Shown: positions 1 to 11,283 of the stretch, piece by piece
How the letters are laid out: every line of letters begins with the position of its first letter
Numbering within the stretch: the stretch's first letter is position 1
NCBI GenBank assembly: GCA_002633025.1
Contig: NMRB01000098.1
Location: 87,537-151,536 of the forward strand
Length of the DNA stretch: 64,000 nucleotides
Reading direction: 5' to 3'
DNA from: Notospermus geniculatus
Lineage: Eukaryota; Nemertea; Pilidiophora; Heteronemertea; Lineidae
Position numbers and translations under genes: made by a program
Notes under the pieces: model-generated
Database searches by the model: none
Told to the model about the DNA's origin: nothing
Seen by the model: only the letters and a program-made list of their open reading frames with translations

Positions 1-156
1 TGCAGAAGAGACAGAGTCCACGATCAGCTGACACTGCGATCTCCACTTCCGGTTACACAACGGCTAAGTCAGACGTGTTAAAAACAGTTATAATCCTCCC
101 ACAATTGAATACTGTTAACAGATATAGCCCAGCTATTGTCCATGTAAAGAATTAGG

Positions 157-510
157 TTGAGTACTGCAAACATCTTTGATGCAATAAGCAGTGATTTGGA
201 TCGTTACCCAGCGTGTCAACACAACCACGTGCCATTGATCGTTGACAATGTGCCAGCAGGACGAGTGTCACGTGGTTTCTATGACCCGGAAATGGCGGCC
301 TATGTTGTGTTTGCAAGCTGTGAGGAACAGCTGACGAAGCCGAATGAGTGTTATTTGTTGATGTGTTTTAGGGATTTGGGGATTTTGACAGTCAATAGTC
401 AGGGGGTCGACCTATATGTGGGGTATACAAAAAATACAATGATTTGAGGCCCCAAATACGGGGGTCGACTTATACACGACGTCAACTTATACACGAGTAT
501 ATACGGTAAC
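157..510 (+). other. coding-like fragment followed by a DNA-transposon-like end
   Basis: A reading frame is open from 157 to 447 but has no ATG at its start. Its first ~65 codons have a mixed, protein-like composition (for example VPLIVDNVPAGRVSRGFYD). It then runs into AT-rich sequence containing two copies of a 'gtcgac(c/t)tata' motif and ends with 'ttatacacgagtatatacgg' at about 487-506. Such ends resemble pogo/Tigger-type DNA transposons in invertebrates (recollection, not a search), so this may be the last part of a decayed transposase plus terminal region. It could instead be an exon of an unrecognised gene. A separate ~75-bp repeat (about 510-590) recurs at about 7226-7305. Confidence 0.3.
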
Positions 511-1060
511 TTGAAATAGGCCTGGGGGTCATGGCAATGGCGGATGAAAATGATATTTTGGCCAGGGCAGTGAACGTGTTAATGGGTGACGTCCACTTGG
601 AGCCTGAACCAAGTACTCCACTTTACATCTGAAGAAGCCAAGTGGAGTACTTGGGGAAACGTGTTTGAAGTTTTTTAGTGAACAAACATTTAAAAAACTT
701 TTACAAACGAACTTTTATCGGAGTGATATTATCCATAAAGACTAAAGAACTGTAGGTATCGTTTGGTGCGAGGTTGACCTACATAGTCAACCTCATACCC
801 GGATTGTCTCTGATTGGTCAGTCTATAAATAGGAATGATGGCATTTTGAATTTGAAATTTAGTTGAGCACAAGGCAGCATCGAATTCGAATGGAAGAATG
901 CATGTGTGCGAGACTGTTTGACTTCGGAAATAGAATTTGAAAAGGGACACCCTGCCAACTTCCTGGGCTCAAGGTAGAGATGGGGTATTATATTGTCCTC
1001 ACCTCGCTTGGTGTGCTGCCCATTTTACACACGTCTCCAGTGGCTCCTAGCTCAAACTGT

Positions 1061-1440
1061 GTAAACTCCCTACGCAGTTGTGTACCGCACCCCCTTCGGT
1101 TTACCCGCTCTCCACAACTGCTTAACTTCGTAAAATTCGCCGCGTTTGGTCAACAGATGGCGCTGAGAGAGTCAACCAATGAGAGCACCGAGCAACCGGT
1201 AACCAAGCTGGCCTGAGACACTTTTTCATTGGCCGAACGGTTCGTAGCCATGGTAGCACAAGAACATCCGTTGCCAACGGGCCAAAGAGTTCTGAAAGCA
1301 GCGTGCTGATAGGCTGTAAAACTCGCGCCAGGCCCTGACACCATCTGTTGACCAAACACGGCGAATTTTACGAAGTTAAGCAGTTGTGGAGAGCGGGTAA
1401 ACCGAAGGGGGCGCGGTACGCAACTGCGTAGGGAGTTTAA
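1061..1440. mobile_element. foldback/MITE-like element with ~98-bp arms
   Basis: 1063-1160 is repeated inverted at 1341-1438, ending in 'aaactccctacgcagttg' and its complement. The loop is ~180 bp with no transposase. It lies in the CEP41 intron, about 45 bp before the acceptor of the exon starting at 1484. Confidence 0.8.
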
Positions 1441-1483
1441 AACTGTGAGGCATATGCTACTGTTTTCCTTGACCAATTCACAG

Positions 1484-4400
1484 AAAAATCAACAGGGAAA
1501 AGTCATTCTTGTTTATGACGAAGACGAGAAGATTGCACCGAAAGCTGCTACGACACTCGTTGAAAGAGGATATGATAACTTATTTATGCTTTCTGGTGGT
1601 AAGTCATAACCTTTCAGTTTTTTCGCAGAAGTTGGCTCACAACGGGCAACTCAACTGCGAGCAGTTGTTTGTGTCATTGGTCTGAGCGTAAGCCGACAGG
1701 ACACAAACAATGGTGAATTGCCCATTGCAGGGCTGCTTACCCATACGGATTGGCCGTATTTAGTACGGAAAAAAATCTATAATACGGGAATACGGATCTT
1801 ACTGCTCACAGTACGGATTTATTTTCACCTAAAATACAGGATTTTTTTCTGTGGAATACGGCTATTTATGTTCAAATTTTCTCTTTCAACGTCTCCAATC
1901 CATCCACAAAACCTTTCCCAGACGTTTCTGGCTCTTTGTGGGGTTTTCTGTATTGGAACAAGGACATGCCCGACTGCCAGACGCAGTGAATCAGACCGAT
2001 ATGTGGTGTCTCAGATTTGATCATCTGAGCACCTTACTGAGCAGATCAGCTCTGCCTGGAGTGTTGGGTTAGGACAGTCACCATTAAGGTGGGAAATTCA
2101 AACTCTCATTGAGATAACAGTATTTGTGTGGTGTAGAACAAATACTGACATCAGTCATCTGGTGTTTACAAAGGATAGACATTAGCTATTGTGGCAATAA
2201 AGGCCTATCCTGTTTAACCCCTTCTGATCCTACACGAGCTGGATATAGACTTGTTGCTTTTAATCCCTTGTTACCGAAAACTATGGACTAAAACAAACAT
2301 TTTGGGGGGAAATTTTACATTAAAAAAACTCAAAAATACAGGAAATCGTGGCAAAATACAGGAAAATCCTTGTCTAAATACAGGAAAAAAAATAAGGGGG
2401 TAAGCAGCTCTGCCATCGTGAGCCAACTTCTGCGAAAAAAATGTCAAGCGGAGGAGCGCCTTTAAGGTGCCGCTCCACATGACAGTTTTCTGTCGAAAGT
2501 TTGCTGTCAGATAGTAACTGTCCAAAGACTATCCCGTGGAAGTTGTTCAGCTAGTGACTGTATGACAGCAATTTTGCTGTCATAAGTCTGACAGTATGAC
2601 AGCAATATTGCTGTCATACAATCACTAGCTGAACAACTTCCACGGTGTAGTCTTTGAGAGTGCTGGAGAGTGGTCACTCCCGTCAAAAACTAAAGCCTGC
2701 TTTTATTCACAATTCAACTTGTCTCTTTTGAGCAAGCATTCATGCGCAGACCCCTAGGCCTAGCAGAAAAGTGCAAGTTTGCCCACTGGTGCTTGTTTGC
2801 TGTAGATTTTGTCCTGCATCTTGTACAGCCAGTGAAAATGGATGGTACACTGTACTTCCTGTATTTATGCCCCCGCTCAACGAAGTTGAGATGGGGGCAT
2901 TATGTTCTTAGTGGGTTTCCGTTGTCCGCTGTGTCCGCATCCGCCGCCGCACTATATTCCGGACTATAACTCAAGAACTGGTTGCCCGATTTATCTCATA
3001 TTTGTATGGTGTAATGGGGGCGATCGGGGGAGGTTCCCTATCGATTTTGGTTGCAACCCAATATTCAATATGGCCACTAGGAAGACATCTTGGTTTTAGC
3101 ATTCCGGACCGTAACTCAAGAACGGGTTGCCCGATTTATCTCATATTTGCATGGTGTAATGGGGTGGATCGGGCAAGGTTCCCTATCGATTTTGGTTGTG
3201 ACTCGATATTCAATATGGCCACCAGGAAGACATCTTAGATTTTCCATTCCGAACTGTAAACTAACCATGCTAACACAAGTTATACATGTACATGTATATT
3301 CCAGCTAGTTAAAGTGTCTTTATGAATAAGGTCCCTGCATGGTGGCCTCGTTGACTTCATAATTGTTTAAGTGTCACGAGTGCTTTGTCAATTTCGGCCA
3401 CAATCTCATATTCATACCTACATGTACCAGTATATACCTGTACCTGCGCAATCAACATCTTAACACAACGTATGCACGAGAGCGCAGCATAGTTGCAATC
3501 GCCCCCATTGCGTTATATCTAGTTGTCATTGAACATGAGTTTTGAAATCCACTTTTCAGGCATGAAGGTAGCCAACAAACTCTTCCCCTCCGGCCTTATC
3601 ACCGGCACCGTCCCTGCTAGCATTTCTCCCCTCAAGAAAGGAGAGATCAGAGTGAGGGCATCGCAGGAAGAATTCTCACCTTTTGACCTGGATAAACTAA
3701 ATGATCAGTTATATACGGCACTGGATGATAGAAGTTGTGGAAGTAAGTTCACATTTTTAGCTCACCTGGGCATCTTCCATAAAGTGACTTTAAGCTAATG
3801 GTACCATTAACTTCAATGCATTTTCCATTTGGTTAAAGGAACCGTTAGATTAAAGTCATCTTTTGAAATGGGCCCCTGGGGCCTGTTTCATAAAGTGACT
3901 TTAAGCTAATGGTACCATTAACTCGAGTTAATGGTACCATTAGCTTAAAGTCACTATATGAAACAGGCCCATGTGTTTCTTCCATAAAGTGACTTTAAGC
4001 TAATGGTACCTTTAACCAAATGGATGATGCATTGAAGTTATTGGTACCATTAGCTTAAAGTCATTTTATGAAACGCGCCCCTGGTTGTTAATGTTAGGTC
4101 CTGGGTCCAGCAGTGTGCACCGTTTGCCAGCGCATTAATTTATTGGAATTTGTCGTCGGCAATCTCTTTCCACTATCCCAATCAAATTGCCTCTATTTGT
4201 CATGTGATGCCGATAAAATCCTGCCAAATTCACGGCGCAGGCAGGAGCGGATCCAGAATCATGGGAAAGAGGGGGCACAGCCCGCCCACATCGTGGAAAA
4301 ACCTCGGTCAAATTTTAACATCTTTTCAAAATTTCCCGGTCAATTTTAAAGATTTTCCACAAAATAGAGGGCGCACGGGCCGGGTGTGCTCCCCCCGGAT

Positions 4401-4702
4401 CCGCGCCTGGCAGGTGTTTATTCTTTGTTTCTTGCAGCCTCGTGATCACAGAGCAGCGCAATCATTTAGAAGCTGCGTGGTCGTAAGGTTTCGCGTATTA
4501 CGGCTGCGGCTAAGATCGCGCAGTCGCTAAAGCTCTGTCTGCACCTAGCTTAAGACACTGACAGTCGCTTTTCTTTGTCGTTACAGGCCGTTTGAGCAAA
4601 GCGTCCACTGCTGCCAGCCGCACGGCATCCCAGATGACCAGCAGGAGTGTCAGCTCCGTGGCATCGTCCAGCACCGTGTCGGGAAGACCACCGTTCAAAT
4701 GA
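1484..4702 (+). CDS. CEP41: CEP41 (centrosomal protein of 41 kDa), C-terminal exons, partial gene
   Basis: Three exons read in one frame: 1484-1598, 3560-3742 and 4587-4702 (stop TGA 4700-4702), 137 residues in all. Each donor is a GTAAGT-type site and each acceptor a pyrimidine-rich CAG; the exon phases (0, 1, 1) join cleanly. Exon 1 encodes the second half of the rhodanese fold ([16 protein letters not shown], then NLFMLSGG) and exon 2 continues with [19 protein letters not shown], both close to vertebrate CEP41. The usual rhodanese active-site Cys loop is replaced by the YDEDE region, as in CEP41 generally, so no sulfurtransferase activity is expected. The last exon is Ser/Thr-rich and ends GRPPFK, like the basic C-terminus of the family. 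CEP41 acts at centrioles and cilia and is needed for axonemal tubulin polyglutamylation. The 5' exons (N-terminus and first half of the rhodanese fold) are not in the window. The introns are full of foldback elements. Confidence 0.88.
1618..2440. mobile_element. TIR element in CEP41 intron
   Basis: 'cgcagaagttggctcac' at about 1624-1640 returns inverted at about 2419-2435. A second inner pair, 'gcagggctgcttaccc' near 1727 against 2397-2413, is also inverted. The interior is AT-rich with 'aatacgg' and 'aatacagg' repeats and no transposase frame. A smaller inverted repeat built on 'gacacaaacaa' sits inside the left arm. Confidence 0.65.
2525..2654. repeat. near-perfect palindrome
   Basis: 'aagact(a)...cgtggaagttgttcagct' at 2525-2551 pairs with its complement at about 2628-2654. 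The inner part repeats 'tatgacagcaat' on both strands. A compact foldback of ~130 bp in the CEP41 intron. Confidence 0.8.
2866..3245. repeat. 145-bp-unit repeat family, locus 1
   Basis: It starts with a small hairpin, 'tgcccccgctcaacg' then 'cgaagttgagatgggggca' (about 2868-2900). Two tandem units of about 145 bp follow: the word 'taactcaagaac(t/g)ggttgcc' recurs at about 2966 and 3111, and 'caatatggccac(t/c)aggaagac' near 3067 and 3213. It is related to loci at 11284-12112 and 33250-33549. Confidence 0.65.
3765..4082. mobile_element. cluster of short foldback elements (cataaagtgactttaagc family)
   Basis: The motif 'cataaagtgactttaagcta' with 'atggtacc' recurs on both strands at about 3777, 3890 and 3984, with inverted copies near 3850, 3940 and 4045. 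The central copy (about 3882-3970) is a near-perfect palindrome around 'taactcgagtta'. Another copy lies at 6619-6728. Confidence 0.75.
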
Positions 4703-5270
4703 TCACAGATAATATCGGCATGTCTACCAACTATCAAAGGTTTCGGTCCAAAGATATCAAAAGTTGTAAGATGGCGTTTTATCTGCTGGGTAAGAGAGGA
4801 ATTCAGAGTTGTGTGCGGCATTTATTGCGAATGGATTCAGGGTTCTCCACAGGGTTTGAAACAGACCGGGCGCTGGTGACGTCACACGGTTACTGATATC
4901 GGAAGCCACTGCTGCACGTGCGTCCTCAGCGGCGGGTCTGGGGGCCTCACCCAGAAAAATTCGAAATCTAGAAGCCCCGAAATGCGATTTCCCAGCATGT
5001 CGGAACACAAATCTAGCTCCTCTCGGTGCTTGTGAAACCTCAGTGTTATTTATTTAAAGTAAATAATTTTGACCGGGTGGCAATTTTTTTTGACCGGGCG
5101 GCGGATTTTTAGACCGGGCACTGAGGTCAATCCTGCGTTTTGGAACGGGCGCCGGGCCCGTTCTGTTACACTAGTGGAGAACCCTGTAGGATGGCGTTTT
5201 ATCTGTGCTGGGTAAGAGAGAAATTCAGAATTGTGTGTGGCATTTATTGCGAATGGATTCAATTTGAGGA
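4170..5270. repeat. degraded repeats around and after the last CEP41 exon
   Basis: The sequence at about 4195-4260 (ending in the gatgccgat(a/g)aaatcc region) is repeated at about 28075-28140. The segments at about 4770-4850 and 5190-5260 are direct copies of one another ('aagatggcgttttatctgctgg' variants followed by 'gcatttattgcgaatgg'). Apart from the CEP41 exon at 4587-4702 I see no gene here. Confidence 0.5.
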
Positions 5271-5277
5271 AATAATG

Positions 5278-6183
5278 CATGGGCTAGGGGGGTTCCCGTG
5301 TGCATAAGATGTACCCTAAGTTACTCTACTGTTTCTGAGAGGGGAGTATCCATATTATAAGAAAATCTTTGGTAGACTTTCTCAAACCCGGCAGCAAGTG
5401 AGAAAGAGACCCTTAAAGTTAGGGTACTGGAAATAAAAAGGGGTCAAAAATATGATGTCATCAGATCATATCAATATTGGTGTCAAAATGTAGGTCTGCG
5501 AGTGTACTTCAAGAAAATATGTGCCCCAAAGTCAGATTTGGCCCGTGAGCCCCTACAAAAGGGGTTAAAAAAGGGAAAAATCCAACTTCGACCCCTTGCC
5601 ATTGGCTTCAGGGGCAACTTCAGCCAATAAAAGTTGATCAGTTACACTCAGATAAGTAATACCTTCATTTTGATACCCATCTTGACATGGTTACTTTGGC
5701 CCAAAGTCCTTAAGGGCCAAAACAGGTAAAAAAAGGGTCGAAAAAAGGGTCTGTGTATACCCGAATAGATCGTGGTGTCAAGATGGGTATCAAAATGTAG
5801 GTATTACTTATCTGAGTGGAACTGATCAAATTTTATCGGCTGAAATTGCCTCTGAAGCCAATGGCAAGGGGTCAAAGTTGGGATTTTCCCTTTTTAGCCC
5901 CTTCTGTAGGGGAACAAGGGCCTGATCTGGCCTTGGGATGCATATTTCCTTGAAGTACACTCGCAGACCTACATTTTGACACCAATATTGATATGATCTG
6001 ATGACATCATATTTTTGACCCCTTTTTATTTCCAGTACCCTAACTTTAAGGGTCTCTTTCTCACTTGCTGCCGGGTTTGAGAAAGTCTACCCAAGATTTT
6101 CTTATAATATGGATACTCTCCTCTCAGAAACAGTAGAGTAACTTAGGGTACATCTTATGCACACGGGAACCCCCCTAGCCCAT
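5278..6183. mobile_element. ~906-bp long hairpin (foldback element)
   Basis: The left arm runs from 'catgggctaggggggttcc' at 5278 to about 5720. Almost all of it returns inverted from about 5745 to 6183. The arms are ~430 bp with scattered mismatches and hardly any loop. Neither arm has a convincing coding frame. It may be a foldback transposon or an inverted duplication. Confidence 0.85.
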
Positions 6184-6276
6184 GGACTAAAATGGGGTCA
6201 ATTCGCTGTTAGTTGATCTCTCACTGTGTTGACAAATTGAGGCGATGCTGGTTCCGGCATCTTCAGTTTAATTTCA

Positions 6277-6510
6277 ATAGACTCTATCACTCCAATACAG
6301 CGCAGCACCTGACGGGTAGCTGGCTAGGCCTTCAGCGTCACGACGTCCCGTGCCCCATTCTGAACGCCATGAAGTCACTCGAAAAACCTCCAGTTGTTTC
6401 AGCGATCATGACGTCGCCTCAAGTCAAGATGTCATGGAATGAGTACGGGACGTCGTGACGCTGTAGTTACCCGTCAGGTGCTGCGCTCTTTTGGAGTGAT
6501 ATCGTCTATT
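6277..6510. mobile_element. foldback MITE (gcgcagcacctgacggg family), copy 1
   Basis: The ends are 'caatagactctatcactcc' and 'ggagtgatatcgtctattt'. Inside them 'gcgcagcacctgacgggta' is inverted as 'acccgtcaggtgctgcgc', and 'cgtcacgacgtccc' as 'gggacgtcgtgacg'. A second copy at 9361-9972 has an insertion. Confidence 0.8.
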
Positions 6511-6618
6511 TTATGCGCGCGTACATGTAGTTGGAGGGTGGAGCGATGCGATGTCACAACCCTTGGTAGTCAAGATGCCTCTGCTAGGCAGACACCTCTC
6601 TTTTATTTTTAAATGACC

Positions 6619-6728
6619 TGGGGCCCGTTTCATAAAGTGACTTTAAGCTAATGGTACCTTTAACCAAATGGAAAATTCATTGAAGTTAATGGTACCGTTA
6701 ACTTAAAGTCACTTTATGAAACAGGCCC
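6619..6728. mobile_element. short foldback, cataaagtgactttaagc family
   Basis: 'gggcccgtttcataaagtga' at about 6622 is answered by 'tcactttatgaaacaggccc' ending at 6728. Same family as the cluster at 3765-4082. Confidence 0.75.
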
Positions 6729-7388
6729 CTGGGCCCATATTCATAAAACCTTGCTGAGCTTAGTTACTTACTTAATTACCCAGGTCGTACAGGCCAACTG
6801 GGAACCAACTAAACTAGAAGGTTTTATGAATTTGGACCCTGACTTAGGAACTTTCATTCAATTAGACCTCTGTGATCAAGACACCTTGCTATTAAGGACA
6901 GCATTTGTCTGTTCCAGTGGTGTCCTTGGTAAAGAGGGTCCATTGTAATGTACATAACCTGGTATCAGTTACATAGGCTGCAATCACATAGAGCTACACG
7001 CTACATGTACATGGACTACCCGGTTAGCACGTTGACTGCGAGCTACGATTATACTCGTAGTCGCTGATCTCCTCCCCATTATTGCCAGCTACGAGTATAC
7101 TTGTAGTAGGGCTAATGCATTTTATATTAATGTTGATAAGCTTGGCAATGACGCGAAGATCATACTGGCAGTGGGGATTGACCAGATGTATGGGAACATG
7201 CTATGACTGGTAGTTGGCAATATGAAATAACTTGAAAATAGACCTGGGGGTCATGGCAATGGCGGATGAAAATGATATTTTGGCCATGGCAGCGAATGTA
7301 TTAACAATGGTTTCACGGTCACGGGCCCTTTGTGAAGCCATTGTTAGCCGGCATGTCCATGTACCTTGTAGCTCTATGTGATTGCAGC

Positions 7389-7530
7389 CTTAGGCTACAG
7401 ATACACCGAATGCGAATTCGCGCGTGCGATTTATGCTTTGAAAGCCTTTGTTTGCGTGCAGTGCGGCGGAAAATAACAAAGACTTTGACGCGCGCGTCAA
7501 CGCATCGCGTTCGGTGTATCCCTAGCCTTA
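7389..7530. mobile_element. short palindromic MITE
   Basis: 'cttaggctacagatacaccg' with 'aatgcga' is inverted as 'tcgcgttcggtgtatccc' followed by 'tagccttac'. The middle is rich in CpG and in 'gcgtgc' and 'gcgcg' words. No coding capacity. Confidence 0.7.
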
Positions 7531-7892
7531 CACAATCACTCACTGCCAATTTCTTCAAATTTGCAATGATGTGAATGTTATATGAAGTGAGATGAGATTT
7601 TTAAAAAGTTGAAGAATTGTGTTCGGGACACTGTTTGCTGCACAGACTGGTGATATCATGGTTGTTTTAATTCTTGTTATGAATGAATGAATCTCTATGT
7701 TGCCTTAAATACTGACACTGTCTTCCAATGTTCACTGAAAAAATTGAGGCAGGCATTCTAGATTGGTACCACGATCCTCCGCTAGGCGGATTTAGGAGGA
7801 TAGGTAGCCTAAAGAATACCTGCTGGTCCATCAACCGGGTACTTGCCTGCAAGGGAATTCCAGGTGGTCATGAAGTGATAAATGGATTATAA

Positions 7893-8292
7893 TAGAGAGG
7901 ATGCGCAACTTTCCAACTCTGACTTCAGCTACGAGAATGAATTGCAGTCCGCTATGGACATCCTTGATAAAAATAATGTGATACACGTTTGCTAATCGTA
8001 AAATGCCATAACTTTGTGGCAGAATAATTTTGACTTACAACCGGAAGTGCGCATAAATCGCAAATATCGTAGTCGTCAAGGTCGTGTCTCAAAGTCGTAA
8101 CGACTAGGACTACGACTTCAATATTCATTATTTATCCGCACTTCCGATTGATAAAGCCAATTTTTTCGGCCTTCAATTTTAATATGGTGTTTGACGAATT
8201 GAAAACTTCTATCAAATCGTTTTTATCAAGGATGTCCATAGCGGACTGCAATTCATTCTCGTAGTTGAAGTTGGAGTCGGAAAGTTGCGCAA
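7893..8292. mobile_element. ~400-bp foldback family with coding-like arms, copy 1
   Basis: The ends are 'tagagaggatgcgcaac' and the inverse of 'ttgcgcaactttccgactcc'. The ~90-bp arms contain 'gagaatgaattgcagtccgc' and 'gacatccttgataaaaa'. In the outer-to-inner direction both arms read ENELQSAMDILDKN. The interior has a second inverted pair, 'tcgcaaatatcgtagtcgt' and the region near 8105. Four related copies are at 19489, 21307, 22643 and 23604. Confidence 0.85.
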
Positions 8293-8838
8293 TATCGGGC
8301 CCTCCACTTGATCATTGTTGAACAGTTGAAGACAGGTAAAGGCCTCGATAGGCCTACATCACTCACTACTGCTATTAACATGATTAAAAATAGCTTTAGA
8401 AAACGCCCAAATTTGTACCTTTGCTGACGTTTGTTCGTACTGCCCAACTAATCAGGTCGAAAGCTAGTGGTACACTATCACCAGACGCAATATGACGTTA
8501 AAATACCGCAAAATAAGGCAGTAAACGTCAAGGAAAGCTTGACGTCTAAAAATAGCTTGAAAAGTGGTGTGAAAATATGGGTCATATGGCCGCAGTTAGC
8601 GCTCCAAGCGGCTCCATAGCGAACCAAAAGTGTTACATCCTTAATACTGGACTCGGAGTGAACTTGTGGTATAGCCTCTTTAAATTTTCCTGTTGTCTCT
8701 TCTTCCAGATGTGCCGGTATTTTGATATTGTAGTGCAAATCCACCACGTTGTATGTCCTGTCCCTGAAACGCAGACTCGTGTTTCAATGTCACTGACCCT
8801 GAATGCTGGTAATTTAGGGTAGTGACCTGTTATACTCA

Positions 8839-9068
8839 TTTTGGGTCCTGAAGCCACCGCTAGGTAGGGCTAGAAGGCTTCTGCACTGGCTGCCATCTTT
8901 GCGGCATAAAAGTTGTCGCGGATCTATTTATAGATCATTAAGTTGACATCACGGGTTATTTTTAGAACGGGAAAATGGACTAAGACTACTACTAGAATGA
9001 CGTCAGCAATAAAGTGGCAGCCAGTGCCGGAGCCTTCTAGCCCTATTGGTGGCTTCGGGAACCAAAAT
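8839..9068. mobile_element. foldback MITE
   Basis: 'ttttgggtcctgaagccacc' at 8839 is matched by 'ggtggcttcgggaaccaaaa' ending at 9068. Inner pairing includes 'tagggctagaaggcttc' with the region near 9031-9045, and 'cactggctgcca' with 'tggcagccagtg'. No open reading frame of note. Confidence 0.75.
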
Positions 9069-9360
9069 GTTGTTATACTGTGTCTGAAGAAGCTGGTCTT
9101 TTTTGACAGTTGCAAAGTTTCTTTGTCAAGTTCCATCCATTTATGACACTACTAAAGAGTATTTCTTGAGATTATTCTAGACCCGTCCAAGTTATCTATC
9201 TCATGATTTAATACGTCAACTGCCGAAAAAATTCTGATATTTTTTTTTTGCGATGATACAATACAATCCAATATTTTGACTTAATATTTTACTGCAAGAT
9301 TTTGTCGATCCAAAACATTGCTCTTGGCAGTTGAACAGATTAGCAATGTAGTTGGCATCA

Positions 9361-9972
9361 ATAGACAATATCACTCCAAAAGAGCGCAGCACCTGAGGCC
9401 AGACCCAAAAATATGTCTGTTTGCTGTAACCCTACCCTGCCCTAATAGCTTGGGTAGGTAGGTAGGCATATATTTTTATTTTTTTTGTTGGAGGTGGGAA
9501 AAAAATTAGCAATTTCCACAAAATAAAATAAAAGTATACTAGTGTTTAAAAACAATGTCTTTTGGGGTTTATGACGCATTGGCATTCAGTTTTGAAGTGT
9601 AAAAAGTTTTAGGTTGGCATACTTCGTCATTGCCGGTCGGCAAATCGGGTCCTTTGGGCATAAAAAAAAAAATTGGCTAATACCCCCATAAAAAGTTTTG
9701 GGTCGGTACCATTTACGTAGGGTCGGTCGGGTTACGGCAAACAGACATATTTTTGGGTCTGGCCTGACGACGGGGTCAGCGTCATGACGTCCCACATGTC
9801 ATTTCATGATGTCTTGAGGTGAGACAAAAAAATCACATTGTTTCACGACGTCATGATCGCTGAAACAACCGGATTTTTTTTCGAGTCACATCATGCGTTC
9901 AGAAATGATGTGCAGGACGTCATGACGCTACCCCGTCAGGTGCTGTGCTCTTTTGGAGTGATAGAGTCTATT
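9361..9972. mobile_element. foldback MITE copy 2 with another foldback inserted in it
   Basis: The outer ends match the 6277-6510 element ('tatcactccaaaagagcgc' and 'ttttggagtgatagagtcta'). Just inside the left arm, after 'cacctga', a second element occupies about 9397-9763. Its arms read 'ggccagacccaaaaatatgt' and the complement, continuing through 'ctgtttgctgtaaccc'. A CTGA target duplication flanks it (9393-9396 and 9764-9767), after which the outer element resumes with 'cgacggggtcagcg'. Confidence 0.8.
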
Positions 9973-10520
9973 GATGAATAGTGGGACTTGTTCACAAAGC
10001 CTCATAAAGACTTGCGGGCCACCAATGACCATAAGTTAGCTGTTGGTTTTTCCCAACACTATAGATTCTCAAATAGTGTACAAACAATATTGTTCGTGAT
10101 TCAAAATACTCAATATACATGTACAATGTTGTACATATGGGTGGCGTCCACTAGAGTGCTGACAACATTAGGAAGGGTTGCGGAAGCAACTTATGTCATT
10201 TCGGCGTTCTTTCCGCGTCAGTGACTATTGGGCATTTTGTCCTCTCCCGAAAGTGCAGAAACGGCAGGAAATGTTTAGGAATGATAAAGACAGTGAACGG
10301 AATCTTTCACGAATATGCGGAGAGGTTGCTGAATGAATGGATTTACTAAATTTGCATTCCGCATCTTGTCCGCAGCCTAGTGGACGCTAGGTTTTAGTCG
10401 CAAAGAGATGTAGGGAGGCTGTCTGCAGACCTCAACTACAGGTGAATCAGTTGACTGTGGAGTGCTGAAAAGTCTCTTTCAGTAGTGTCACCACTACAGT
10501 GGCAGCACTATCAGAGTAAA
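9973..10520. other. no gene seen
   Basis: Unremarkable AT-rich sequence. The only longer frame (9988-10224, +) has no recognisable motif or splice context. A short inverted pair, 'gcgtccactagagtgctgac' near 10144 and 'gcctagtggacgc' near 10376, suggests a degraded foldback. Confidence 0.4.
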
Positions 10521-10599
10521 TTAGTGAGTAATCTCACTCTCGCGCCATACAGTGGCACTGGCAGCGCTTTCAGAATAATTCAGTATTTGTGAGAGTAAC

Positions 10600-11115
10600 T
10601 TGACGAGTAATCTCACCACTACACTGGCAGCACTGTCAGAGGGTCTCGCCACTACACTGGCTTTGGCAGCACTGTCAGAGGGTCTTGCCACTACATTGGC
10701 AGCACTGTCAGAGGGTCTCGCCACTACAGTGGCATCACTGTCAGATGGTCTCGCCACTACACTGGCAGCACTGTCAGAGGGTCTTGCCACTACACTGGCA
10801 GCACTGTCAGAGGGTCTCGCCACTACACTGTCAGAGGGTCTCGCCACTACACTGGCAGCACTGTCAGAAGTTCTCTCCACTACAGTGGCAGCACTGTCAG
10901 ATGGTCCCACCACTACACTGGCAGCACTGTCAGAGGGTCTCACCACTACACTGGCAGCACTGTCGGAGGGTCTCACCACTACACTTGCAGCACTGTCAGA
11001 GGGTCTCACCACTACACTGGCAACACTGTCAGATGGTCTCGCCACTAGACTGGCAGCACTGTCAGAGGGTCTCACCACTACAGTGGCAGCACTGTCAGAG
11101 GGTCTCACCACAATT
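10600..11115. repeat. 33-bp minisatellite, ~15 copies
   Basis: The unit 'ggtctcgccactacactggc' + 'agcactgtcagag' repeats with small variants, including a few units shortened or altered near 10660 and 10825. Because 33 is a multiple of three, frames stay open on both strands (LAALSEGLTTT on +, VVRPSDSAAS on -). These frames lack a signal peptide, splice context or non-repeat domain, so I treat them as a by-product of the period. Confidence 0.85.
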
Positions 11116-11283
11116 ATGTACAAACGTAGTCTGTGGACTGTGCTCTTTGCACCGTGAAATGTTCATTCTTGTTTAGTAGGGAAAGTTATGTCCATTCATT
11201 CTGTCAATTTTTTATTGTAAACACAGCAGAAATAAATACTATGCATGAAAATATTCTTTCTTCTTGGTCTGTCCTCAGGCGCA

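Noticed and set aside
10600-11115. CRISPR-like array
   Set aside because: Units are contiguous with no unique spacers, and the DNA is eukaryotic.
10521-11176. Long frames on both strands (up to 200 codons)
   Set aside because: They are produced by the 33-bp period of the minisatellite and have no unique domain, signal or splice context.
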